The translations under genes and the position numbers were made by a program. Below, in pieces: positions 1 to 6,502 of a DNA stretch of 8,451 nt. The stretch spans positions 1 through 8,451 of the forward strand of contig JAEEJT010000027.1 in NCBI GenBank assembly GCA_016282055.1. Direction: 5' to 3'. Origin of the DNA: Bacilli bacterium (lineage in GTDB: Bacteria; Bacillota_I; Bacilli_A; ML615J-28; CAG-698). The notes under the pieces are model-generated. The model made no database searches and was not told the origin of the DNA. It worked only from the letters and a program-made list of their open reading frames with translations. The first letter of the stretch is position 1; every line of letters begins with the position of its first letter.

Positions 1-516
1 AACTATAAAAATGCTATTAATAGTAGACTTCCTCATGATATATATATTATTAGTTTAGAGAAAGTTAGTAATGATTTTAATGCAAGATTTAATGTTATTA
101 AAAAAGAATATCATTATTTAATTAATACTGGTGAATATGATCCACTTAAATATAATTATATGTACTTTCCTAAGTATAGAAATCTTGATATTAATAAAAT
201 GATAGAGTGTTCTAAGGTATTTATTGGTACTCATGTCTTTAGAACATTTACTAAAAATCATGATTTAGAAAATACTATTAGAACTATTTATAGCATTGAT
301 TTTGATATTAAAGATGATTTAGTTACTATTAAATTTATAGGATCAGGATTCTTACACAACATGGTCAGAATTATTGTTGGGATGTTGTTTGAGGCTGGAT
401 GGGGTAATTATACTAAAAATGATTTAAAATACATCCTAGAGCAAAAAAACAGGGTATTTGCGCCTAAAATTGCTCCTCCTAATGGATTATATCTAATTAA
501 GGTATATTATGAGTAA
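1..516 (+). CDS. truA: tRNA pseudouridine(38-40) synthase TruA, 3' part (5' end outside window)
   Basis: This enzyme isomerises uridines 38-40 of the tRNA anticodon stem to pseudouridine in the cytoplasm. The reading frame is open from base 1, so the gene enters from the left; 171 codons precede the TAA stop, against roughly 245 for the family. The first visible ATG (160) is internal. The frame covers the region after the catalytic aspartate: DFNARF followed by KKEYHYLI matches the family's DFHARFSA...RYRYII stretch, GTHVFRTF matches the conserved G.hdF.sF block, GSGFLHNMVRIIVGML is the hallmark C-terminal motif, and APPNGLYLIKV is the standard ending. The RTDxGVH catalytic motif must lie upstream, so an intact active site cannot be confirmed. 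The gene ends 16 bases before a terminator, so it closes its own transcription unit. Confidence in the family is high. Confidence 0.95.
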   Translation, partial: NYKNAINSRLPHDIYIISLEKVSNDFNARFNVIKKEYHYLINTGEYDPLKYNYMYFPKYRNLDINKMIECSKVFIGTHVFRTFTKNHDLENTIRTIYSIDFDIKDDLVTIKFIGSGFLHNMVRIIVGMLFEAGWGNYTKNDLKYILEQKNRVFAPKIAPPNGLYLIKVYYE

Positions 517-532
517 AAGTATTAAAAAAACT

Positions 533-566
533 AAGAAGTGATTTATTTAAATTGCTTCTTTTTTTA
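533..566 (+). terminator. Rho-independent terminator after truA
   Basis: A 12-bp stem (533-544 with 549-560, including two G-U pairs) with a 4-base loop is followed by a T run at 559-565. It lies just after the truA stop and separates truA from the tmk operon. Confidence 0.85.
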
Positions 567-605
567 TATTTAATATAATAAAAAAATAGTAAAAAAGTAA
601 TAAAT

Positions 606-632
606 TATAATGTAAATAGTACTAGATACTAT
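606..632 (+). promoter_or_regulatory. Possible promoter -10 (606-611) and small dyad (616-632) upstream of tmk
   Basis: After the truA terminator the operon needs its own promoter. A perfect TATAAT sits at 606-611, but no good -35 lies 16-18 bases upstream, only A-rich sequence. Directly after it, where transcription would start, is a perfect 6-bp inverted repeat, ATAGTA-CTAGA-TACTAT (616-632), which could be an operator or a small 5' hairpin. A second candidate, TGaGATAAT at 670-678, would start transcription inside the ribosome binding site and is therefore unlikely. TATAAT occurs often by chance at this base composition. Confidence 0.35.
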
Positions 633-694
633 CAAATTTTAACTATCGCTTTATTTTTTTGGCTTTTTATGAGATAATAAGAAAAGGTGATATT

Positions 695-1327
695 ATGAAT
701 AATCTATTTATAACTTTTGAAGGTTGTGAAGGTAGTGGGAAAACAACAATCATTAACCTATTAAAAGAAGATTTTATAAAAGATAATATAAATTTTTATT
801 TAACAAGAGAACCTGGTGGCAGTAAGATTAGTGAAGATATAAGAAATATTATTCTTGATAAGGCTAATACTAATATGGATTATATGACTGAAGCTTTATT
901 ATATGCTGCAAGTCGTAGACAACATTTACAAGAAATAGTTCTTCCTAAGTTAAATAATGGATATACTGTAATATGTGATAGATATCTTGATTCTAGTCTT
1001 GTTTATCAAGGTGTAGCTAGAAATCTTGGAATTGATGATGTTTATAACATTAATATGTATGCAACAGGTGGAAAACTTCCTGATTTAACAATTTATATTG
1101 ATATTCCTGTTGAAGTTGGTTTATCTAGAATTAAAACTAATAATAGAGATACTAATAGACTTGATTTAGAAAATATTAATTTTCATAAGATGGTTAGAAA
1201 TGGTTATTTAGAGATTGCGAAAAGATATAAAGATAGAATTAAAGTAATTGATGGAAATAGAAGTATTAATGAAGTATATAATGATGTTAAAAAAGTTATA
1301 TATGAGAGGATAAATAATGGATTTTAG
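695..1327 (+). CDS. tmk: Thymidylate kinase
   Basis: It phosphorylates dTMP to dTDP with ATP, an essential cytosolic step in dTTP synthesis. The start at ATG 695 is chosen over an upstream in-frame TTG at 659 because AAAGGTGA (683-690 area) sits at the right distance and the protein then begins MNNLFITFEG as in the family, giving 210 residues, the usual length. Visible motifs are the P-loop GCEGSGKTT (residues 10-18), REPGG (the dTMP-binding loop), the DRY motif in CDRYLDSSLVYQG, and a LID-side NRLDLE segment. It opens the operon, and its last 11 bases overlap the start of holB, suggesting translational coupling. The Bacillus neighbours darA (yaaQ) and yaaR, usually between tmk and holB, are absent here. 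Confidence 0.96.
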   Translation: MNNLFITFEGCEGSGKTTIINLLKEDFIKDNINFYLTREPGGSKISEDIRNIILDKANTNMDYMTEALLYAASRRQHLQEIVLPKLNNGYTVICDRYLDSSLVYQGVARNLGIDDVYNINMYATGGKLPDLTIYIDIPVEVGLSRIKTNNRDTNRLDLENINFHKMVRNGYLEIAKRYKDRIKVIDGNRSINEVYNDVKKVIYERINNGF

Positions 1328-2315
1328 TTATTTAATGAAAACTCAACCAGATGTTATTAAATTAATTAATAATAGTATTAAAAAGAATAGATTATCCCAA
1401 GTATTTCTTTTTGATGGAGTTAAAGGTACTCCTAAATATCAAGCTAGTATGTATCTTTGCTATATGTTATTATGTGATGATCATAATATGTGTGGTGAAT
1501 GTTTAAATTGCAAAAGACTTGATGAAGGAATTCATCCAAGAGTTTATCAAATTAAACCAACAGGAGATGGATTAAGTCAATCAATAAAAAAAGAACAAGT
1601 TGATGAATTACAAAAAGAGTTTAATGAAGTTGGTGTTGAATCAGGGATAAGAATTATTATTATTCATGATATTGATAAAGCAACTTTATCTAGTGCTAAT
1701 AGTTTACTTAAGTTTTTAGAAGAGATTAATGATAATACTTATGCTATTTTATTAACTGAAAATCTATCTAAAGTTTTACAAACTATTAGATCTCGTAGTC
1801 AAGTTGTTAGTTTTAAAAAAATAGATGAAAAGACTTTAGTTGAATTATATTTAAGTAAAGGTATTGATAATGAACTTGCTCGTATATTATCTAAGCTTAC
1901 TAATAATAGTAGTGAAGGACTTGAGTATAGTAAAAGTGAGAATTTAAAGAACATAATTACCTTAGTTAAAAAAATTAATGAGTCATTTTTTAATAATTCT
2001 AATCCTATTATTGTTATGAATGAGGATGGAAAGTTTTTACTAAATAGTAAAGATAAAAATGATCATGAGATATTTTTGAATCTTTTAATAACTATTACTA
2101 ATGATAGATTATTCTATTTACTTGGTAAATACGATGAAATGGTATTTAAAGAGACTATAACTGAGATGGATAATTATGGTGTTGATATTAGAGAAATAGA
2201 TTATAATGAAACATTTAGACAAATTGAAGTTATGTTAGAATATAAAGAAAGACTAAATTATAATGTTAATCTTGAACTAATGTACATGGATATGTTTATT
2301 AATTGTGAGGGTTAA
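1317..2315 (+). CDS. holB: DNA polymerase III delta-prime subunit (clamp-loader AAA+ protein)
   Basis: This is the delta-prime subunit of the clamp loader, which opens the sliding clamp and places it on primed DNA. ATG 1317 lies inside the end of tmk, preceded by GAGAGGA at 1304-1310. The 332 residues show the delta-prime order: a first AAA+ strand FLFDGVKGTPK where a P-loop would be, a four-cysteine zinc module (C53, C59, C62, C65), the IIIIHDIDKA Walker-B-like strand, ANSLLKFLEE, and TIRSRSQ corresponding to the SRC arginine-finger motif, with serine instead of cysteine. The Walker A lacks the GxGKT/S pattern, which is normal for delta-prime since this subunit does not hydrolyse ATP. The C-terminal part (from about residue 210) is poorly conserved, as expected. 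It is unlikely to be tau/gamma, which would keep an intact P-loop. Confidence 0.93.
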   Translation: MDFSYLMKTQPDVIKLINNSIKKNRLSQVFLFDGVKGTPKYQASMYLCYMLLCDDHNMCGECLNCKRLDEGIHPRVYQIKPTGDGLSQSIKKEQVDELQKEFNEVGVESGIRIIIIHDIDKATLSSANSLLKFLEEINDNTYAILLTENLSKVLQTIRSRSQVVSFKKIDEKTLVELYLSKGIDNELARILSKLTNNSSEGLEYSKSENLKNIITLVKKINESFFNNSNPIIVMNEDGKFLLNSKDKNDHEIFLNLLITITNDRLFYLLGKYDEMVFKETITEMDNYGVDIREIDYNETFRQIEVMLEYKERLNYNVNLELMYMDMFINCEG

Positions 2316-2316
2316 T

Positions 2317-3174
2317 ATGGCAAAGGTTTGTGGAATAGTATTTAAAGAGGTTGGCAAAGTATATTGGTTTAATCCTGAACCTTATAGATTAAAGATTGGT
2401 GATAAGGTTGTTGTTGAAACTGTTAGGGGTGTTGAACTAGGGGATGTTGTCATGGAGAGTAAAGAAATCGATGACAGTGAATTAAAACATGAATTAAAAC
2501 CAGTAATTAGAATTGCTAATAAATATGATTTAAAAAGTTATGCTTATAATAATCAAAAAGCTGAAAAAGATTTTATTAAGTGTCAAGAGATTGTTAATAA
2601 ACATAAACTTGAAATGAAATTATTATATTGTGAATATACACTTGATAGACAAAAAATAAGTATCTATTATAACGCTGAAGGTAGAGTTGATTTTAGAGAT
2701 TTACTTAAAGATTTAGCTAGTGAATTTAAGGTTAGAATTGAGTTAAGACAAATAGGACCTAGAGAAGGTGCTAAGTTCTTAGGTGGTATTGGACCTTGTG
2801 GTAGAGAAATTTGTTGTAAAAACCATTTAAGAGAGTTTGATCTTGTTACTATGAAAATGGCAAAAGATCAAAATATGAGTCTTAATGCTAGTAAGATAGC
2901 TGGATTGTGTGGAAAACTTATGTGTTGTATTGGATATGAAAATGAGTTATATGAAGAAATAAGAACAAGAATTCCATTAATTGGTGATATTGTTGATACA
3001 CCTAAGTGTAAAGGATGTAAAGTAATTGATGAAAACTTACTTACTGAAAAACTTAGAGTTATTGATAAAGATGATAATATTACTGAATGGGATGCAAAAG
3101 ATGTAGTTAAGATTAAATCTCATAAAGAAGTAATTACAGCTAGTGATTTATCTGATGATATAAAGGATAATTAA
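2317..3174 (+). CDS. ricT: RicT / YaaT family PSP1-domain protein (RNase Y specificity factor)
   Basis: In Bacillus, RicT works with RicA and RicF as the iron-sulfur-containing Y-complex that steers RNase Y towards mRNA maturation. A GTG at 2305 is in frame, but ATG 2317 is preferred: GAGGG at 2307-2311 is well spaced and the protein then starts MAKVCGIVFKEVGKVYWF as in homologues, with 285 residues. The PSP1 core runs through RVDFRDLLKDLASEF and the strongly conserved RIELRQIGPREGAK. Cysteines occur as C161, C166, C167 and C198, C203, C204 (GPCGREICC and LCGKLMCC), the pattern expected for Fe-S cluster ligation. It follows the holB stop by one base. Its partners RicA and RicF are not in the window; if the genome lacks them, the role may differ. 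Confidence 0.94.
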   Translation: MAKVCGIVFKEVGKVYWFNPEPYRLKIGDKVVVETVRGVELGDVVMESKEIDDSELKHELKPVIRIANKYDLKSYAYNNQKAEKDFIKCQEIVNKHKLEMKLLYCEYTLDRQKISIYYNAEGRVDFRDLLKDLASEFKVRIELRQIGPREGAKFLGGIGPCGREICCKNHLREFDLVTMKMAKDQNMSLNASKIAGLCGKLMCCIGYENELYEEIRTRIPLIGDIVDTPKCKGCKVIDENLLTEKLRVIDKDDNITEWDAKDVVKIKSHKEVITASDLSDDIKDN

Positions 3175-3176
3175 AA

Positions 3177-3905
3177 ATGGAAAAGATTCATGAATTATTA
3201 GGATATGAAAATATTAAAATAATCCAAAATGATGATATGTTTAGTTTTTCACTTGATTCTATGTTACTCGCTGACTTTATTGATACTAAGAATTGTAAGA
3301 ATATTATTGATTTAGGATGTGGTAATGGTGCTATTCCATTATTCTTAACACTTAAAACAAAAGCAAATATTATTGGTATTGAAATACAAGAAAAAGTATA
3401 TGATATGGCTAAAAGAAGTGTTAGTCTAAATGGCTTTGATAATCAAATAACAATTATTAATGATAATCTAATTGATATATATAAAAAAGTTGGATGTAAT
3501 AAGTTTGATGTTGTTTCATCAAATCCACCTTATTTTAAATATCAAAAAGATTCTATGATTAATAAAAATGATTATTTAACTATAGCACGTCATGAAGTTA
3601 AATGTACTTTATCTGATATAATTAAAGAAGCAAGTAAATTACTAATTGATGGTGGAAGATTTTATATGGTTCATCGTGTTAGTAGAATTAGTGAAGTATT
3701 TAAAGAACTTGAGGCTAAAAATTTTGGTATTAGAAAGATTAGATTTATTTATCCTAAGTTTGATGATGAAGCAATGATGTTTTTAGTTGAAGCTAGATTA
3801 AATAAAAAAAGTGATATTAAAATTTTAAAACCTCTTTATGTATATGAAAATAATAAATATACTAAAGAAGTACTCGATATATTTAATTTTAAAATAGGAG
3901 GATAG
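3177..3905 (+). CDS. trmN6: tRNA1(Val) (adenine(37)-N6)-methyltransferase-type SAM enzyme (YabB/TrmN6 family)
   Basis: A class I SAM-dependent methyltransferase of 242 residues, acting by family on adenine 37 next to the anticodon. SAM-binding motif I is IIDLGCGNGAIP (about residues 43-54), motif II ends in GIEIQ (67-71), and the catalytic N6-adenine motif is SNPPYF (115-120). YLTIARHEVKCTLSDII and the GGRFYMVHR strand are characteristic of the YabB group. The N-terminal IIQNDDMFSFSLDSMLLADF is the family lead-in block. ATG 3177 begins two bases after the ricT stop, with AAAGGA at 3162-3167. The position next to ricT and before rsmI matches yabB in Bacillus. Exact substrate is by family only; a glutamine-N5 methyltransferase (PrmC) is less likely given the neighbourhood and N-terminal block. 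Confidence 0.9.
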   Translation: MEKIHELLGYENIKIIQNDDMFSFSLDSMLLADFIDTKNCKNIIDLGCGNGAIPLFLTLKTKANIIGIEIQEKVYDMAKRSVSLNGFDNQITIINDNLIDIYKKVGCNKFDVVSSNPPYFKYQKDSMINKNDYLTIARHEVKCTLSDIIKEASKLLIDGGRFYMVHRVSRISEVFKELEAKNFGIRKIRFIYPKFDDEAMMFLVEARLNKKSDIKILKPLYVYENNKYTKEVLDIFNFKIGG

Positions 3906-3906
3906 T

Positions 3907-4311
3907 ATGTTATTAAATGTTTTATCTAAAGAAGAAAAGTTTTATTTCTTGGATTTATTAATTTGTGTTGTTTCTGTTGATGGACCAGTTACTGATTATG
4001 AAAAACAAGTACTTTCATTATATAAAGCAGAAATGGGCGATGATATTAATAAATATCGTAAGAGTAATTTAAAAGCAGAACAATTAATGGATATGTTTAG
4101 TGAAAAATCTAAAGTTATTAAAAATATTGTTTATTATAATATTTCTTGGGCTAGTTTATCTGATGAATTTTATTCTGCTGAAGAACATTTTATATTAGAT
4201 GATATTCAAAAGAAATTTGGAATTACTAATCGTAAAAAAGTTGAGTTATTAAAAGCAGTTTATGCTGAACGTGACTTAAAAGAAAAAGTAAAAAGGATTG
4301 TATTTGAATAA
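3907..4311 (+). CDS. Small TerB-like helical protein, function unknown
   Basis: A 134-residue soluble, mostly helical protein. I recognise a TerB-like pattern rather than a known gene. LSKEEKFYFLDLLICVVSVDGPVTDYEKQ (about residues 6-34) resembles the TerB helix pair with an acidic DG turn. A second acidic segment, YSAEEHFILDDIQKKFGIT, mirrors the second half of that fold, where the acidic residues are thought to bind metal. There is no signal peptide or membrane segment. It has a perfect AGGAGG at 3896-3901, inside the end of trmN6, and its stop overlaps the rsmI start by one base (TAATG), so it is translated in step with rRNA and tRNA methyltransferases. In Bacillus the same interval carries yazA, a GIY-YIG protein, which this is not. 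The family call is tentative. Confidence 0.7.
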   Translation: MLLNVLSKEEKFYFLDLLICVVSVDGPVTDYEKQVLSLYKAEMGDDINKYRKSNLKAEQLMDMFSEKSKVIKNIVYYNISWASLSDEFYSAEEHFILDDIQKKFGITNRKKVELLKAVYAERDLKEKVKRIVFE

Positions 4312-5135
4312 TGGTTAATTTATATCTCGTTCCAACTCCAATTGGAAATGTACTTGATATGACTTATAGAGCGGTTGAAGTATTAAATAGTGTTGATATT
4401 ATATATTGTGAAGATACAAGAAATACAAGTTTATTATTAAATCACTATAATATTAAAACTAAACTTAAAAGTTATCATATATTTAATGAAGAAGAACGAG
4501 TTTTAGAAATTATATCTAATTTAAAAGATGGAATGATTGTTGCGCTTGTAAGTGATGCAGGATATCCTGGTATATCTGATCCTGGATATTTTGTTTGTAA
4601 AAAAGCAATTGAAGAAGGGTTTATAGTTTCTACTATACCTGGAGCAACAGCAAGTCTTACAGCTTTAGTTACAAGTGGTATTAGTTGTGAAAAGTTTATG
4701 TTTTATGGCTTTTTACATCACACTTTAAGTCAAAAAGAAAAAGAACTTGAAAGCTTAAAAGATTTTGATAAGACTATGATTTTTTATGAGTCTCCTCATA
4801 GAATAAAAGAGACTATTGAAGTTATGGCTAAAATCTTTAAAGATAGAAATATATGTATTGCTCGTGAGTTAACAAAAAAATACGAAGAATACATTAGATT
4901 TAATTTAAGTGAATATAAAAATTATAATTTTGATTTAAAAGGTGAGATTGTTATTATTGTTGAGGGTTGTAAAAAAGATAGTTTAAATTTAATCCTTAAT
5001 GATTTAACAATAGAAGAGCATTATAAATATTATGTTAATAATGGATATAATCACATGGATGCAATGAAGAATGTTGCAAAAGACAGAAATACATCTAAAA
5101 GTATTATATATAAGGAATTAAATAAGGAGAAATAA
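4311..5135 (+). CDS. rsmI: 16S rRNA (cytidine(1402)-2'-O)-methyltransferase RsmI
   Basis: RsmI methylates the 2'-hydroxyl of C1402 in the 30S decoding centre using SAM. It belongs to the tetrapyrrole-methylase fold, and 274 residues is normal. Motifs in order: LVPTPIGN (residues 6-13), YCEDTRNT (32-39), SDAGYPGISDPG (81-92), the SAM-binding PGATA (110-114), FYESPHRI (158-165) and ARELTKKYEE (184-193). The C-terminal tail carries AMKNVAKDRNTSKSIIYKEL, the helix-turn-helix-like ending typical of the family. Its ATG shares a base with the upstream stop, and the nearest purine-rich site (AAAAGGA, 4291-4297) is rather far away, so translation is probably coupled to the TerB-like gene. Confidence 0.96.
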   Translation: MVNLYLVPTPIGNVLDMTYRAVEVLNSVDIIYCEDTRNTSLLLNHYNIKTKLKSYHIFNEEERVLEIISNLKDGMIVALVSDAGYPGISDPGYFVCKKAIEEGFIVSTIPGATASLTALVTSGISCEKFMFYGFLHHTLSQKEKELESLKDFDKTMIFYESPHRIKETIEVMAKIFKDRNICIARELTKKYEEYIRFNLSEYKNYNFDLKGEIVIIVEGCKKDSLNLILNDLTIEEHYKYYVNNGYNHMDAMKNVAKDRNTSKSIIYKELNKEK

Positions 5136-5137
5136 CG

Positions 5138-5395
5138 ATGGAAGATATTTTATACAGATATGATACTCAATTATTAATTGAGGGTGAAAATTTAGATGAA
5201 GATGAATTAACAGATTATATTACAGATAATTTCGTTGGTGATTGCTTACTTTGTGTTGGTGGAGATGATTTAATTAAAATTCATTTCCATACAAATGAAC
5301 CATGGAAATTACTTGAATATTGTTCTACATTAGGCGAGATTTACGATATCGTAATAGAAGATATGATTCGTCAATCTAAAGGATTACAAGGATAA
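5138..5395 (+). CDS. Stand-alone FakA/DAK2-family middle-domain protein
   Basis: An 85-residue protein aligning by eye with the middle region of FakA/YloV-type fatty-acid kinase proteins. There, a Y.T.f.leG.nld...l segment is followed by GDSLlvvGdd.liKvHvHT..P...l.y....GE...i.i.nM..Q. Here the equivalents are YDTQLLIEGENLD (8-20), GDCLLCVGGDDLIKIHFHTN (34-53) and GEIYDIVIEDMIRQ. The DAK2-type nucleotide-binding kinase domain and the C-terminal domain are both missing, so it cannot act as a kinase alone. AAGGAG (5124-5129) lies within the end of rsmI, and the start is two bases after its stop. It is compact, in frame and has its own ribosome binding site, which argues for a maintained small protein rather than debris. 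Whether it binds a partner or ligand is unknown. Confidence 0.8.
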   Translation: MEDILYRYDTQLLIEGENLDEDELTDYITDNFVGDCLLCVGGDDLIKIHFHTNEPWKLLEYCSTLGEIYDIVIEDMIRQSKGLQG

Positions 5396-5399
5396 GGAG
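5394..5399 (+). promoter_or_regulatory. Orphan Shine-Dalgarno-like AAGGAG after the FakA-like gene
   Basis: A strong AAGGAG overlaps the stop of the FakA-like gene, but no ATG, GTG or TTG follows at a usable distance; the next start codon is ATG 5441, beyond the hairpin. It may be a relic of a lost downstream gene, or serve the 5441 gene if the hairpin folds and shortens the gap to about 16 bases. It could also be chance. Confidence 0.4.
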
Positions 5400-5402
5400 A
5401 TT

Positions 5403-5433
5403 AACTATATAGAGATTCTATATAGTTTTTTTT
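5403..5433 (+). terminator. Rho-independent terminator of the tmk-rsmI operon
   Basis: A perfect 10-bp inverted repeat, AACTATATAG (5403-5412) with CTATATAGTT (5418-5427), has a 5-base loop and is followed by an unbroken T run (5426-5433). It ends the housekeeping operon and stops only 7 bases before the next gene's ATG. Confidence 0.9.
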
Positions 5434-5440
5434 AATTAAT

Positions 5441-6478
5441 ATGAAAAATTGCATAAAAAGATTTTTAAGGTTGATATTACCATTTATTGATTTACTTTAT
5501 TTGATAAGTGTTATCATTTTGACATTAGTTATGGTATTATTATTTTCATATTATCAATGCAAAGATGTCACTTTGTGTTATACCATTTTAGTTTTTTTGG
5601 CGAGTATATCAATTTCCTTAAAATTGAAGATATTAGACTATGATAAAGACTATGAACCATATTTTTTTGAAAATTATAAAATTATCAAAAATAACAGATT
5701 TTTAAAAAAAGAATTAATAATTTTTGAAATTTTGTTTGCAGTGAATGTTTTGTTTATTTTTATTTCTTATTTTTCAAGTGTGCGTTTCTTGCATGTCGCA
5801 TCACTATCGATGTTAAATTTTATAATAATGATAGATTTTTTCTCATTAATTAGAAATTCCACTATTATAATTCAAATATATAAAAAGAATGTAAAAGATT
5901 CTCAAAAAAATAAAAATGTTGTTAAAAATATTAAATTGTACAATAAGAAAGATTTGTTTAGTAAATGGTTGAAAAAGAAATCTATATGGATAACAAGAGC
6001 TTTAACTGATAAATCATATAAAGATATATATAGAGAAGAGTATAAAGAAGAATTAGATGATAGGGAAACAAATTTTGAATTAGCAACGTTTGGTGATTCT
6101 ATATTAAAAATGGGATTAATGGAGATTCTTAGAAACAAGAATGTTGGTAAAATTACAGAAGAAAAGAAAAAGTATGAGAGCGATAGATCGTTAGTAATGT
6201 ATATTGCAAAGTATTATCAAATATTAGATGTATTACAGTATAATAAGAATATTAAAAATATCAATGATTATGATTATGATAAGTATTATAAAAATAGTAG
6301 CAAAAAGAAAGAAAATTCTTCTAAGTTTATAGCTACAGCTGTTGAAGCTGTTATTGGAGCAATTTATGAAGAAACAAAAAGTATAAAAAAACTTATTAAA
6401 TTATTTAATAAATGGATTGATCTAATAGATAGTGAAGAGAGCAAAACAAATCAAGAATCTATAAGTGAAAATAGATAA
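5441..6478 (+). CDS. Membrane-anchored RNase III-fold protein (Mini-III-like active site, no dsRBD)
   Basis: A 345-residue protein I do not recognise as a named gene. The N-terminal half has about four hydrophobic helices (roughly 13-37, 45-62, 91-111, 117-137). The basic N-terminus and basic loops (residues 61-90 and 138-170) suggest that both ends face the cytoplasm. The C-terminal half (about 175-325) reads as an RNase III fold: ITRALTDKSY (184-193, compare ALTHRSY), NFELATFGDSIL (211-222, compare NERLEFLGDAVL), a SLVMYIAKYYQILDVLQY helix, and ATAVEAVIGAIYEE (298-311, compare ADAFEALIGAIYLD). The metal-binding D219 and E302 remain. The positions of E. coli E41 and D114 are Ala215 and Thr299, as in Mini-III. 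There is no dsRNA-binding domain. The start is forced: an in-frame TAG lies at 5423 and no other usual start codon intervenes. No ribosome binding site is adjacent. Leucine TTG occurs about twelve times here but is rare in the neighbours, suggesting a separate origin. Confidence 0.75.
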   Translation: MKNCIKRFLRLILPFIDLLYLISVIILTLVMVLLFSYYQCKDVTLCYTILVFLASISISLKLKILDYDKDYEPYFFENYKIIKNNRFLKKELIIFEILFAVNVLFIFISYFSSVRFLHVASLSMLNFIIMIDFFSLIRNSTIIIQIYKKNVKDSQKNKNVVKNIKLYNKKDLFSKWLKKKSIWITRALTDKSYKDIYREEYKEELDDRETNFELATFGDSILKMGLMEILRNKNVGKITEEKKKYESDRSLVMYIAKYYQILDVLQYNKNIKNINDYDYDKYYKNSSKKKENSSKFIATAVEAVIGAIYEETKSIKKLIKLFNKWIDLIDSEESKTNQESISENR

Positions 6479-6502
6479 CCTAAGGAATTTCCTTAGGTTT
6501 TT
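6477..6502 (+). terminator. Rho-independent terminator after the RNase III-like gene
   Basis: AACCTAAGGA (6477-6486) pairs perfectly with TCCTTAGGTT (6490-6499) around a 3-base loop, followed by TTT and an AT-rich tract (T run 6498-6502). The stem begins within the TAA stop codon of the preceding gene, isolating that gene from the lipoprotein gene. Confidence 0.88.

Noticed and set aside
670..678. Extended -10-like TGaGATAAT as the tmk promoter
   Set aside because: Transcription would start inside the tmk ribosome binding site, leaving no usable leader.
659..694. Longer tmk start at TTG 659
   Set aside because: The extra 12 residues do not belong to the thymidylate kinase family start, and the good ribosome binding site serves ATG 695.
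1410..1440. Degenerate Walker A in holB as sign of a damaged gene
   Set aside because: Lack of a functional P-loop is normal for the delta-prime subunit; the zinc module and arginine-finger region are intact.
2305..2316. Longer ricT start at GTG 2305
   Set aside because: ATG 2317 has GAGGG at the right distance and gives the family's normal N-terminus.
5902..6138. A 78-codon open frame on the minus strand
   Set aside because: It lies wholly opposite the nuclease-domain part of the RNase III-like gene, has a serine/leucine-rich composition mirroring the AT-rich sense codons, and shows no ribosome binding site or recognisable domain.
6071..6373. The RNase III-like domain as a catalytically dead relic
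   Set aside because: Although two classical acidic ligands are replaced, the replacements are those seen in active Mini-III and the two key acids remain, so inactivity cannot be claimed.
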